This document shows, piece by piece, positions 35,701 to 47,530 of a DNA stretch of 64,000 nucleotides; position 1 is the first letter of the stretch; each line of letters starts with the position of its first letter. The notes below the pieces were generated by a model, which was not told the origin of the DNA, did no database searches, and saw only the letters and a program-made list of their open reading frames with translations. The position numbers and the translations under genes were made by a program. Source of the DNA: Pontederia crassipes (Eukaryota; Streptophyta; Magnoliopsida; Commelinales; Pontederiaceae); assembly GCA_030549335.1 (NCBI GenBank), contig JAUKPH010000017.1, positions 1,988,501-2,052,500 of the forward strand, in the 5' to 3' direction.

Positions 35701-38700
35701 AGGATGTGGATGTTTTTCAGTAACCAATCCCAATTTCTCTACTGCATCTTTAGAAATGACATTTTCCATGCTACCACCATCTATAACTAGATCACACACC
35801 TTCCCGCCACAAAGAACACGTGTTCTGAAGATACTATGCCTTCTCCAATCTTCTTCTTCTTTAGTTGTGGTAGTTAAGACACTTCAAACCACCAATGATT
35901 CTCCTTGAACAGGGAGAACATCTATTTCTTCACTTTCATCCGCATATTGATCATAAACAGGCTCTGACACTCTTCATATTCTTCATCTTGCAGTTCCACT
36001 AGACTAACTCTTCGCTGTGGACAAGCATAAGAACCATGACCCTTTTCACCACAAGTGAAACAACGAATTTGTGTGTTGTTTCCTTTAAAAGTCGTAGATG
36101 CAGAATTATTTTGTCCACCGTAACGTATTACAGCTTTCCCCTTATCATCATTTTTATTTGCATGAGTTCCTTGACTGGTTCCTTGTGCAGATGTGTTATT
36201 TTTTATATTTCCAACAGCACCAGTACCCTTTTGCATAATGCCTCCTGAGCGCCCTATTAAAGGTCTACGCACTCCATATCGTCATACTCGTTTTTTCAGC
36301 CAATAAAGCTTGTTGTCGGGCATCTTCAAGAGTACACACACGAGCAATGGGCATCTCATCTCTAATAGATTGGTTAAGCCCAGCAAGATAATCATTCGTT
36401 TCATTCAACCCAACACGAATTGATAAGTTGTAAAACTCTGAAGTATACTCTTCAACATTCATACCTCGCTGTTTCAAAGAATGAAACTTTTCATATAAAT
36501 CCATTGTATAATCAACGGGTAAGAATTGTTTTCGCAGCTTCGTCTTCATATGCTCCCAGGTGCCAATTTTCTGTCTACCTTGTCGTTCACGTTGCTCTTC
36601 AATTCTCTTCCACCATTGAAGTGCTGTCCCATTTAATTTCAGTTTCACAAATAACACTTTTCTATTTTCTGCCATAGGTTTCCACTCAAAATAATTTTCT
36701 AGACTTGTTTCCCAATCTAAATAGCCTTCAGCGTGCATCTTTTCATGAAAATCAGCAACTTCAATCCTAATTCCACCACTGTTCAGGTCTGGGCATGAAT
36801 CAACCTATCCTCCAATCGACCTCGCACCAGATTTGTATCGGCTCCAGCTTCATGAAAGGGATTATCAAAATACCCTTGATTAGTATCATCTTCTAGACTA
36901 CCTTCCAGTATGTCTGTTAGATCGTGGCCACCTTCCGGAATCTCCATATGGGCTGCCACACGTTCCTGTCGCTGTAAGGCTTGAACACTTCGCGACAAAT
37001 CTTCAATCATTCGTCGAATCTCTGCCATCTCTGCTTGCTGTCCAGGGTTGCCACGTCTTTGGCCTCTACCACGTCCAACCATGATTCAAAAACGAAGAAA
37101 ATCCTAATATTTTGTAGGATCTTTTGCTCTGATACCAATCTGATGCAGTAAGGAGAGAAAATCAGCAAGAATAATGAGAAATCAGACTAGAAGATGAGAA
37201 AGATTGATAGAGGAACAATTAGGGTTTATGAGAAAACCACAAAAATCTGTAATTTTGATAAAAGAGAGATTATGACGGCTGAAAACTCTATTGGCAGCTT
37301 TAATTACTAGGGTTACAAGAGGTTATAAACTACTAATCAATCTCCACCCTTGATTAACCCGCTTTTAATCAAGACCGTTATAACTAATCATGACCCTTAT
37401 AACTAATTAAAAGGTCACATTGATGACTAATAAACTAAAACACCAGTTTTAATTAAAATAACTAATTTTAAAAAAAAGCTCCTGCGGCGTATACACCTAA
37501 CTTCCATAATTTCATTTTCTTGGACATATTGTTTCATAATTATTGGAGACAGTAATAACTAGCAATATCTAGGTAAAGGGAATATATTGTTTCTTTATGA
37601 GTTTTTTTTATTCTACTGAAGCATATTGTTTTTTTATTAGAAACAGTAATAAGTGGCAATATATATGTGCTAAGGGAATGGAGTGCTTATATATGAGCTC
37701 ACATTTTAATACTTTGTTTTTCCCTACATATTACTTCAATAAATCTGGATGAGTACTGATCTCATGTAATTATCCTTTTATTCATCTTACGTGATGGGAA
37801 CAAAAAACGTGACCTTGGACGAGAACATTTTTCAAAATGTTCTCGTCCAATGTGGCGAGAACATTTGCCTTTTTTTTTCAACGTTTGACTTTTTTTTATT
37901 TCATCTATTTTTTTAATTATTTTATAATGTATGTATATATAATTTATAATATATTAATACATTACAACAACAACAACAACAAAGCCTTATCCCACTAGGT
38001 GGGGTCGGCTACATTTTAAATATTAATACATTATTAAGGATATTATAAAATAATTTATTAAATGTTATTAATTAAAAACTATAAAATAATTAGTTCTAAT
38101 AATTAATAAATATTTTATTAATTAAACTATTCAATTATTTTAAAAAAAAAAAATTATATTTGGATTTTAAAATGTACGTAAATTGTAATATTAATAATAT
38201 TTAAAATGTTAATCAAAATAAATAAAAATAATATTAACAATATAACAATTTACGTAAATTATAATATTAATAATATATTCTTATTTACTATAATTTTATA
38301 CCTCATAAAATAATAAATTATATTCTTAGTTCTTACTTTTTATCCAAACACCCACTAAAACTTATTCATCACATCAACTTTTTAAATCCCCATCATTACA
38401 CTTTTTCATCCAAACACCAACCCAAACTTTTCTATCACATCAATTAGTTCTCGAGAACAAAAGTTCTCTCAATATTCCCGTGCCAAACGCAGCCTAGGGT
38501 ATTGGAAGATTCACTTGTCTTAGTTAGCGTTTTGTCTTAGTATATATGCTTATTATTGCTTTATTTAACTGTCAATTAAATCATTATATACACTAATTAT
38601 TTCAATCTGTTGAACAACCTGAACTTAGATTCACTTGTCTTGTTTAGCATGTTATATTCATGGAAAATTATTTACACATGATAATAGTTATTTATAGTTC

Positions 38701-38986
38701 TGTAGATTCTATGGAAAGACTTTTGTCAAAGATTCAAAAAGAGAGACATGAAATTTATGATATAAGAAGCTGTTATTCTGAAATTTATAGTTATTCTGAA
38801 TTCTTATAGTGAATTGGGGAAAATTGTGTGTTGTGATTGTTGATCAGCATCTAACTGTAACATTTTTTTTCAGAGCAATCTAACTGTAACTTTTATGGTG
38901 TAAATTAGATGAGTTTGTGTAACACTCGATGTAATTTAAACTTATTTGTAAAAGTGGATGGGAGAACCTGACTCTCATCCTTTACC

Positions 38987-39042
<56 letters not shown>

Positions 39043-39611
39043 AATTTAACCAGCTCTGGATTTTTATAAAATATATACTTCAAAGGATGTATGATTGCAT
39101 AAAGTGTATCTATATTGTTCTGTGAAAGAGAAAAAAAAACCTGCTCATTCCTTGAAACGAGCCTGTAGAAGCACAAATAAGGTGGTGTTGTTCAAAGTAG
39201 AAATACAATCCCATTGCATGATAAAATTACAAATCTAATTCAGTTTTCCGTACGCTATTTCGTTGAGGGGAAAATAACTGTCACTTTTTTCTGTATCTAC
39301 TTAAGCAATTAATATTAATTTGATAATTGCATGCTGCTAAAAAATCTTGATTTCTGCAGTGTCTAAAGTTCAAAACTGACCAAGCTCAATATGCCAGGAG
39401 GATGGAAAAACTCAATAACATATTTTTCACTCTGATGTCTCGTGGTCCAGATGGTACTTACTCTCTTTATTCATCTCTTGTAGAAGAGAGGAATTTTGTG
39501 CATTTAATAGATTGACTTGTGTTTATTCTTCCAGCTGAGGTAGTTGAAGCATCTAGCAAGGAGCAGGCGGAGCAGGCGACAACTAAAAAAGGAAGGGGAA
39601 GGAGGCAATAA
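32705..39611 (+). CDS. SRP9: Signal recognition particle 9 kDa protein
   Basis: SRP9 pairs with SRP14 on the Alu domain of the cytosolic signal recognition particle, which slows translation during targeting to the ER. Four exons splice in frame: 32705-32776, 32954-33022, 39360-39453 and 39535-39611, all GT-AG, giving 103 residues (family ~100). Exon 1 encodes MVYIESWEEFVERSVQLFRN; exon 2 RYVMKYRHCDGMLVLKVTDN; exon 3 CLKFKTDQAQYARRMEKLNN and IFFTLMSRGPD; exon 4 a charged tail ending KKGRGRRQ. The exon 1 donor is followed by a (TC)n run rather than a GTAAGT-like site. Intron 2 is 6,337 bp and holds a SINE-like copy, an LTR element with a nested fragment, another RTE-tail fragment and a (TA)n tract. 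The coding exons appear undamaged. Confidence 0.93.
32777..32799. repeat. (TC)n run at the SRP9 exon 1 donor
   Basis: Intron 1 starts with GT and continues as an almost pure TC repeat. This is directly visible. Confidence 0.9.
33800..33978 (-). mobile_element. SINE-like short element with RTE-type tail, copy 3
   Basis: 179 bp inside SRP9 intron 2, with a perfect 19-bp duplication, tagacatgaaagaaaacaa, at 33781-33799 and 33979-33997. On the minus strand it runs from ACTCCGCCTATGTTTTATAG to the (TTG)n tail. It is the cleanest copy of the family in the window. Confidence 0.88.
34276..37489 (-). mobile_element. Ty3/gypsy chromovirus-like LTR retrotransposon, broken
   Basis: A fossil LTR element in antisense orientation within SRP9 intron 2. 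The two LTRs are 34276-34704 (349 bp plus an 80-bp nested insertion and its duplication) and 37141-37489 (349 bp). Their ends are TG...CA type, with a 5-bp duplication, tatac, at 34271-34275 and 37490-37494. The primer site TGGTATCAGAGC (initiator tRNA-Met type, minus strand) is at 37126-37137. Recognisable parts are a gag region with a CCHC knuckle (CFTCGEKGHGSYAC), a protease-like segment, and a C-terminal chromodomain-like segment. Only part of the usual coding set is recognisable, so it is broken and non-autonomous. By eye the LTRs differ at about 11 of 349 sites (~3%), suggesting an age of around a million years under commonly used plant rates. Confidence 0.9.
34597..34663 (-). mobile_element. 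RTE-tail fragment nested in the left LTR
   Basis: 67 bp carrying ccactaggtgg and the CAA-repeat end, flanked by 13-bp copies of ttaattaaaataa at 34584-34596 and 34664-34676. The other LTR has the empty site, proving insertion after the LTR element arrived. Confidence 0.9.
37795..38510. repeat. Possible MITE-like AT-rich segment with a hairpin
   Basis: The right end, read on the minus strand, starts GGCTGCGTTTGGCACGGG, resembling PIF/Harbinger- or hAT-type MITE termini. A matching left terminus is not clear. At 37815-37850 there is a 16-bp perfect hairpin (ttggacgagaacattt, 4-base loop). An RTE-tail fragment is nested inside. Confidence 0.35.
37975..38019 (-). mobile_element. RTE-tail fragment, ~45 bp
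   Basis: The CAA repeat plus cccactaggtggggtcgg, flanked by 14-bp copies of atattaatacatta at 37961-37974 and 38020-38033. Confidence 0.8.
38991..39040. repeat. (TA)n microsatellite in SRP9 intron 2
   Basis: About 25 uninterrupted AT units. Confidence 0.97.
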
Positions 39612-41317
39612 ATTTCAGTTGCCAATTATTCCTTCTGTAAAATTGAATCTAAATGAAGGCGATGGGACTTCTGTCAGTTGACCCTTAGAAGTCCACAATG
39701 GAACGTGGTTGCTATTTTGTTGGTACTCTAATTTTGGAATTACTATATTTTAGTTACTTCAATCAATTGTCCATGCACTTCTTCTCCCAGTATCCTCTAT
39801 TACCAATTGTAATAACCTACTAAACTCACTGTCAAAAGCATGAATTCAGCTTTTCAGATGTCTGCTATGCTAACCTAATACATTGACATTGGATCAACAA
39901 GCTGCAAGTTTGTTGAACATGCTGGTGAGACCACTCTCAATTTGCAAGTGCTCCAATTGCAATAAACGTGATTTTGAGGCCACGCTTTGGAATTGCTCAT
40001 TGTATGATGTCTGTAATGGAGTTCTGAGCCAACCGCAATACAATTGAGTTGCTTGTGGTGGTGCCCTGTCTTTATCATCATGTCAAGTTCTATTGCTGAA
40101 AAGAAGACCACAAGTCCTGCAAACTGGTCAACAAAAAGTACCGTTTTGCAACTACAAATCTAATGCTAGTGTTCGCTGGTAATTTTCATAATCTCCATGG
40201 TGGAACACAGCTTCCTCCAGAAATCCTCTGTTTTCACAGGAAAATCATTGCAGTCTTTGCATATTGTGCATGTTCAGTGCCACTACCAGCTGTTTTTTTT
40301 CCTTGATAAACGAAACCTATTCTTTCTTTTACCCAATAGGACCATCCGTGCCCGGCCATGTAGATATGGGAAAATCTCTCGTATCGAATTTATCGAACCA
40401 AAATAATCAGTACATGGCCATATAGTCTCATCTTGATGTGATGTAAAGCTTAGACACTAACACAAATTAGAATACAAATTGAGTCTCTACCACAACTAAA
40501 ACAATATAGCGCTACACAAGGAGAAGAAACTATAAAATCTCAACACAAATAAAAATAAATAGAATTGAAGTCAAACACTAAATTCAAAAGATAAAAACCT
40601 TAATGAAATTCTAGTCAAATTCCATCTTTCGCCTACTTTGTGAGGAAGGAAAAACTAGCCCTCATTTTGGTTATTTGGACAAATGTTTTGACGGAAAATA
40701 CTTGGTGATATCCGTTCCTTTCAAACTTTTAAAAAAGAAATCCATCCTCCCAAAGTTATCTATATTATTATCTTCCCACTAACATACCTTTCTCTTTTGT
40801 ACGAAAATCATTTCTCAATAAAAAATAATAGTTGAGTATGTTATAAATTATGGAACATAGCCTTTTTGCTCGCCAAAGGAGTGGGTCAGGACTCAGGAGT
40901 GTGATCCGATTCCATCTCCGGACCAGTATCACCTCGCTTCCTCACCTTCCCAGCCTCCCCTCAGAACCCTCGGCCAGCTTCAAATGGCGGGGTACCGGGA
41001 GTCCATCCAATGACTTGCTCCCTCTAGCGCACCGGAGAATTCACCCAAAAGCTGGAGGCTTGGAAAAAGGATAGTTTGGTCATTCATTCAATAAATTGAA
41101 AAAAGAAAATAACAGAAAAGGTAACATAACTTGACGAATGGACCAAAATAAAAAAAAAATGCGACATGGTTCAGCATTAAAATTAGTAGGTCAAATAATA
41201 TATTGGAGTGGTTATAACCAAAATAATATTATTAAGATAAAAATAATTAGCATTAAAATTTATTTATTTTATTAAAAAACATTTTTTATCACTAATTTCA
41301 TTTGCTTTAATTATTAT
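39612..41317. other. SRP9 3' UTR and downstream spacer
   Basis: The first few hundred bases are probably SRP9 3' UTR. A GC-richer patch at ~40860-41060 has an open frame of 74 codons without recognisable similarity. No gene is supported. Confidence 0.35.
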
Positions 41318-41326
41318 TATACTTAT

Positions 41327-41563
41327 CTTTTTTTGGATAGTCAGCCCCGGGATTTAACGGTGCTGACGGTCCAACTTGCGTAGCGCTTCGGTCCAACTGC
41401 CCACAAATTGAAGGTCGACAAGACCAATTAATTCGATTAGGCCATCTCGTGTTACATGCTTAACGGTGGCTGGTGAGATTTCAACAAGAATTTGCAAAAA
41501 TTCAAACTCAAGATCTTACTTAAAATCGTTTACCACTTACCATCCCACCCTAGCCCTTGTCGG
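41327..41563 (-). mobile_element. tRNA-derived SINE with poly(A) tail
   Basis: 237 bp on the minus strand, flanked by a 9-bp duplication, tatacttat, at 41318-41326 and 41564-41572. Near its 5' end it has an A-box-like gatggtaagtgg and, ~35 bases later, a B-box-like cttgagtttgaattt. These are the internal RNA polymerase III promoter boxes of tRNA-derived SINEs. It ends with a short A run next to the duplication. The 5' part is ccgacaagggctagggtggg. Confidence 0.75.
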
Positions 41564-41572
41564 TATACTTAT

Positions 41573-43321
41573 TTTTATTCATTAAGAAAAACTTTAGCAT
41601 ATAAAAAGTTCGGTCAAAAGAAAAAAGTCCAACCCGAAACAACTCATGTTTAGGGTTTACGATCGAGCTGGACCAACGTGATTTACCTTTTTTTCCGTCC
41701 TCTCACCTAATCCGTAATACTATCTTTTCCTTAGGGTCGAATCAATTTATTTCCCTTCAAATTCCATCTAATCTGAACCGCTGTTATATATGACGACTTA
41801 AACTATATTTGAACAAAGAATTGGACTCAAACATGTTGGCCTATTTGGTTTGTTTTCTTTTCTCTTTAAGATCCATTACAGTACAAGATATATATTCTAA
41901 TGCATTATTGAGTTCTTGATCTTGCAAATCCTGGATAGAAAAAAAAGGACTTCCTAATGGATCTTTAAGACCCAATTGCGAACTTCTCATCTATCTATAA
42001 TACTGGATCATGACCTTCCTACTAAACTATCACAATTTTTTATATTTAATCTCAAAAATATGAGTTTACCTATTTTTTCACATTTTTCACTTTAGTTGTT
42101 CTGCTTTTGTTATTTTTACTTTTTTCATTTATGAAAAGATTAAAATGTCATTTCATGAACTCTTCTTACTTTTAATATTTAAAATAATATAAAAAACTAA
42201 AAATATAAAAACTTCTACGGAAGGGAGGGCATTAATATATAATAATATTTTATTTTTTACTTTTTAGCTCATTTTATTTTTTAAAATGGAAAAAATAAAA
42301 ATAATAGAAAAATTAATAGAATTAGATGTAAGGACTAAAGTAGAAAATACAATAAAATTCAGGAATATCATAAGATAAGTTTAAAGTTATATGCGAAAAA
42401 TCGTGATAATTTGAAAAGTTTAAGAAAATAATAAAAAAATAAAAGAAAAATCGGTCATGTTCATGGCAACAGAAAGAAGAAAAAAAAAGTTGTTTCCCAT
42501 CACTGGCTTAGTGCCACTGTGAAGCAGGATGTGTTCATATTACTCACATCTACTTTATTGCTCCAACAAAGGGTCAATATAATTGACACCTTTTGCAGTT
42601 GCTCAAGCTTCCACCATCCCCTATTTAGGTGTAAATTTGAGATGTCTAAAAAAATCGCAATGGTTTGCCTGAAAATGGACTGCAGTATTGATATCAAACA
42701 TAAAAGAGAAGTTCCAACTTTAAAAAGTAAAATTAATTCATATGTTTACACAACTCTTATACATATTACAAATGTGGGATACGCAGTCCAATAATAGCAT
42801 GTTTTCAGTGTTTGAATGCATTTTTGCATCAAATAAAAGTTATAGTTATGCAACATAATCGAACCTATATAATGCATTATAATTATCACACATTGCTAAT
42901 CAAATTATTAACAAGATTTAGTGAAGACGTGACGATTTTCACTAGATCAAAAATTTGATTTTTTTATAATTTGTCGCCAATGAAATCAATTTGGAATATT
43001 TCATTAAATAGAAAAGTAATTCCACCACAAAAACTTTAATTGATTTGTATTTTCAATAAATCATGATTAGATGAAATAGAATAAACACACTGCAGACTGC
43101 GACTTGAACTTTCGGATTCGATCCAACAACGACAAGACCTCTCACTCTCTCTCCTCCACCAAGGGAACAAAATGGCATTTATAAACACCAAAAAAGGCAG
43201 CGAGAATTATATATGTATATAAAAATACCAGAAACAAAAAAAAAAAGAGCTGGAAGAGCAGGGAAAAAATCACAAAAATCCGATGTCCCATTTTAATGTG
43301 AAGCTTTACCAAATGACGAAT
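41573..43321. other. AT-rich spacer, no gene recognised
   Basis: Convergent side between SRP9 and the small minus-strand gene. The short frames at 42500-42794 are not recognisable. Confidence 0.35.
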
Positions 43322-44001
43322 TCACCCCTCTCCGCCGCTGCAAATGCCGGTGAACAACAGCACCGGCATGCGCCCGGCCGAGTCCCCCCGCTGCCTCCGG
43401 CGCGCGTCCGCCGCGGCCTGCGCGGAGGCAGGAGGTAGCACCCTCCCATCGGCGGCGAACAGCGGTCCGCCGCCGACCGCCTCGTGCTCCGACGAGCCCC
43501 CTCCTCCGTAGACGAAGTGTCCGTCGCCGGCCTCGCCGCTGAGCCTGCGCTCCACCTGGAGGAACTCCCCCAGCGACGCCCGCTCCTCCACGTCGTCACG
43601 GCACAGCCGCCACCAGACCCTCCGGCCTCCCTTCTGGTGGCTCTGGAGCTGCTGGCGCCGCCGCCTCTGCTGCTGCTCGGGCAGCGGCGCGGCCGCAGCC
43701 CCGGCCCTGGGGCGCCTCCCGTTTCCGTCGACCCCGGAGAGCTCGCGGCGGGAGGGCGTCCGCTCCGGGAAGGTGACGCCCATCAGGGTCCCCAGCGTCG
43801 TGCTCCGGTCGTGGAAGAAGGAGCCCGTGGACTGCAGAGTGAAAGGACAAAAACAGAGAAACCCGCTGCAGTAAAAGGAAGAGAAAGCAAAGATTGAAGC
43901 CATAGGGAAAGTGGTTTAGTTTCTACCTCAGTGTCGAGATCAGAAGAGGAGAGAGAGGTGTTGGAAGGGGAGGAAGGGATGAGGTCGCCGTCGTGGTCCA
44001 T
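43322..44001 (-). CDS. Small plant-specific protein of unknown function (At3g17950-like)
   Basis: Two exons, 43927-44001 and 43322-43831, splice in frame (GT-AG) to give 194 residues. The N-terminus (MDHDGDLIPSSPSNTSLSSS) is acidic and Ser-rich. Exon 2 opens with STGSFFHDRSTTLGTLMGVT, then a basic/Gln-rich stretch, then the most conserved-looking block, RRVWWRLCRDDVEERASLGE followed by FLQVERRL. The C-terminus is Gly/Ala-rich. The combination of HDRSTTLGTLMG and WWRLCRDD...SLGEFL is known to me from uncharacterised plant proteins such as Arabidopsis At3g17950. No function is established and I assign none. The coding exons are very GC-rich, and GA-rich repeats lie just upstream in the presumed 5' UTR. 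The frame is intact. Confidence 0.78.
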
Positions 44002-45199
44002 GTTAAGCCTCTACTCTCTAGTAAATTAACAGAGCTCCTGCTACGAAGGGGAGGAGGGAGGGAGAGGGAGAGAGAATGAAAGATGGAGACGGGTGGAGTA
44101 GCATTTGGAGGGATGGAGAGAGAGAGAGCTCATGACCTCGTGGGGTTTGCTTGTTTGGAGAGGCAGGCACTATTATTTTACTCGCTTGGAAAATTAAGCT
44201 GGAAACTGCGGAAAGCTCTGCTCTGTACGCAATATTATAATAGTCATCGCTTTGTTACTGTTCCATCATAATTATTTAACTTAAGAACTTGTGTCCTAGA
44301 CCAAATATATCTATATATATATATTTAATTTTGTTCCCCTAACGAAGAAAAAAAATTAATGAACTTGCTAAAAAAATAAAAGAATGAAATTTTTCATAAT
44401 TAAAATGGAAAGGCAACTTGATATAATAATCCATAATATGATCATGCATGTGAGTTCAGTACACTATAATCATACCTTTTCTTTTTTTTATACTTCCCAG
44501 TGAGCACAGAAGAAAATTGTATAGACCCGATCAAAGCAGAATTAAGATATAGACGGGTTTTGATTATGATTGCAAAAAATAATAATATTGCTAAGTCTAG
44601 AGCTTGATCTATTGTGTGTATGGATCAAAATTCACCCATGGATAAGGATGACGATCATGAAGTCATTGCAAATAGAATAAAATGACATCAACATTCAAAT
44701 ATATTAGTATTAATCCGTTCCATAAAAGATCACTAATACTATCTTCATAGCTAATATTATTATATAATAAAGAGTAATATTTTGTAACTCCAAATTTTTT
44801 CTTTCCATCAAGAATAATGAATTATAATATATAGCATATACCAATAAGATGGAGTGTTAATCGAACTTATCGAATTTCTGCAATTGTAAAAAGAATTTGT
44901 TAGAAGTTTCATCTATCCATTATCAAAATAGGCAATTTGAAATGATGTAATAGGATTAATTGAACTCGATGATCCACCGTCCTTCAAAATTATCGATCTT
45001 TAAGACGGCACGTATAATATTCTCTGAAACGAAGACTACTAAAAATTAAATTATAATATATTGGAGTTTTTTTCCTGACTTTCCTTCAATTATAAACTTT
45101 TTTCACGTCTACTCACTACTTTCGAATTTTTTCACGTCTACCCCTTGAACTGAGTTTAGTTAACACATCGATAGAAGATGACATTACTCCATAAGCTTA
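44002..45199. other. GA-rich 5' UTR side, then AT-rich spacer
   Basis: 44040-44135 is rich in GGAG/GAGA repeats, probably 5' UTR/promoter of the small minus-strand gene. From 44280 on it is AT-rich and featureless up to the copia remnant. Confidence 0.4.
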
Positions 45200-47530
45200 T
45201 TAAGAAGACATTGCTCTAGAAGCTAATCAAGATGACAATAGCAGCTCACATAATTCATATATACCTTCAGATAGTCAAGACAGTGATGATGAGCCACATG
45301 CCGAGCATAATACACTAGTGCAAGAGCCTCAGTTGAGAAGATCAAATAGATAAAGACAAGAATCAAAGCGGTACTCTCCAATAGAGTACATTTTATTAAC
45401 TGAAAGGGAAGAATCAGTGTCTTATTAAGAAGTCTTGTCACATGAGCAGAAAGATGAATGAGTGAAAGCCATGCAGAATGAGATGCAATCTCTCCATGAG
45501 AACAACACTAATAAAATGGTGAAGCTTCCTAAAGGGAAGAGGACACTCAAGAACAAGTGAGTCTTTCGACTGAAGAGTGAAGAAAATAATTCACACTCGA
45601 GATACAAGACAAGATTAGTTGTCAAAAGGTCCAGTTAGAAGAAAGAAATTGATTTTAATGAGATATTCTCACAGTGATGAAAATGTTATCAATTCAAGTA
45701 GTTCTTGGATTAGCCGCTATTAAAGACTTGGAAATTCAACAATTAGACATCAAGACAATTTTTCTCTATGGTGACTTAGAAAAAAAATTACATGGAGCAG
45801 TCAGAGTGTTTTCGAGAGAAAGAAATGAAAATTTTGATGTGTAAATTATAGAAAAATTTATATGGACTCAATCAGGCACCTCGCCAGTGGTACAAAAAGT
45901 TTGAGTCATTCATGACGCAACAATAATATAATAAGACCAGATCAGATCATTATGTCTTCGTGAAATATTTTTCACATGATGATTTTACTATCATGTTGTT
46001 ATATGTTCATGACATGCTTATTGTAGGTCAAGATAAAAGCAAGATTGACAAATTAAAGTAGGAGCTGAGTCAATGCTTTTCCATGAAAGACCTATGCGCA
46101 ACAAAGAATATCCTTGGCATGAGGATCACCCGTGATCGAGAGTAGCGCAAATTATGATTATCTCAATAAAAGTATATCGATAAAGTCTTGGAGAGGTTCA
46201 ACATGAACAATGCAAAAGCAGTTACATCGCCACTTGCAAATCAGTTCAAGTTGAATTCTAGACAATGTTCGAGAAACAAAATCGAGAAGCAGAAGATGAA
46301 GAATGTCCCATATGCATATGCAGTTGACAGTCTGATGTATGTAATGATTTGCACAAGGCCAAACATAGAATATGCAGTTGGTGTGGTGAGTTGATTCCTA
46401 TCAAATGTTGGTAGAGAGCACTGGGATGCAGTCAACTGGATTCTCAGATATCTTCGATGCACGTCTAAGATATGCTATATTTCAGGAACGCCGAGCTAAT
46501 GTTGGAAGGATTTACTGACGTTGACATAATAGTAGACATTGATAGTCGAAAGTTAACTTCTGATTACTTGATGACATTCGTATGAGCAATGGTCTCATGG
46601 CAATCTAAGTTACAGAAATGCATTGCACTATCAACAACTGAAGTAGAATATATCGCAGCTACTAAAGCAGGTAAAGAAATTCTGTATATGAGACAGTTTC
46701 TTAGGGACTTAGATTTTACGTAGGAGAAGTACATTATCCACTACGATAATAAGAGTGTGATACATCTAAGTAAGCATTCTAGTTTTCACTCTAAGTTTAA
46801 GCACATTGATGTCCGATATCACTAGATTCATGGTGAGACGAAGAAGAAGAAATTTTTTCTTTGAAAGATCTATACTGATAGGAATATGTCAAATATGATG
46901 ACGAAGCCTCTACCGAAAGAGAAGACCAAATTTTGCAGGAGCATGCAGGCTTGGTAGATTCCTTCACATAAATAAGGAGGAGTTTGTTAGACGTTTATTA
47001 TTTATGCAGCCCAATAACGACTAGCAAAAGAAAACAAAAGAGAAAATGATTCGAAGACGAAGTCGCCTTCTACTCTGAGATGAAGACGTCGTTTCATGCA
47101 TCTATAGAAGCACATGCATAGGACGGAATCTGCTATAGTGCGCCTGAGATCAATGCACGAGAAGAAAGAGTTTCTACAGTCGTGCGTGAACTTCCACCGA
47201 AAGAAAGAAAGAGAAATTTCGGAGTTCAATTCGGGAATAAGTACTCATTCGTTCTCGACGAAACTTTAGGCATTACTTCTAAGCAGCCTTCTCATCTATT
47301 TCTCATATTTTGGTGAGATCATTTTGACTTCTATCATCAGTTTCGAGAGACATTTATTCTGTGACATCCAAGATTGATTCTTGAGATTATTATTGTATTC
47401 CTCTGCGTAGTTCAGAGAAGAGACTTTGTAATCTACTATTATTTCATAGTGAAATATTTGCTGCTTGCTCTTGTGGTTTTTTTCCTCTCACATTAAGTGG
47501 TTTTCCACATAATTTTTTTTGTGTGTTTGG
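45200..47530 (+). mobile_element. Ty1/copia retrotransposon remnant, broken
   Basis: A fossil copia element on the plus strand. Recognisable parts are a reverse-transcriptase region (around 45430-46400, with QLDIKT-like and MYVMICTRPNIEYAVGVVS motifs), an RNase H region with LSTTEVEYIAA near 46630, and a polypurine stretch aaggaggag near 46975. After it comes an LTR-like stretch starting tgttagacg, whose end (ttttcctctcacattaag, ttttccaca) resembles the U5 region of Tnt1/Tto1-type LTRs. No 5' LTR was found. It is broken in many places (more than ten breaks) and old. Confidence 0.82.
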
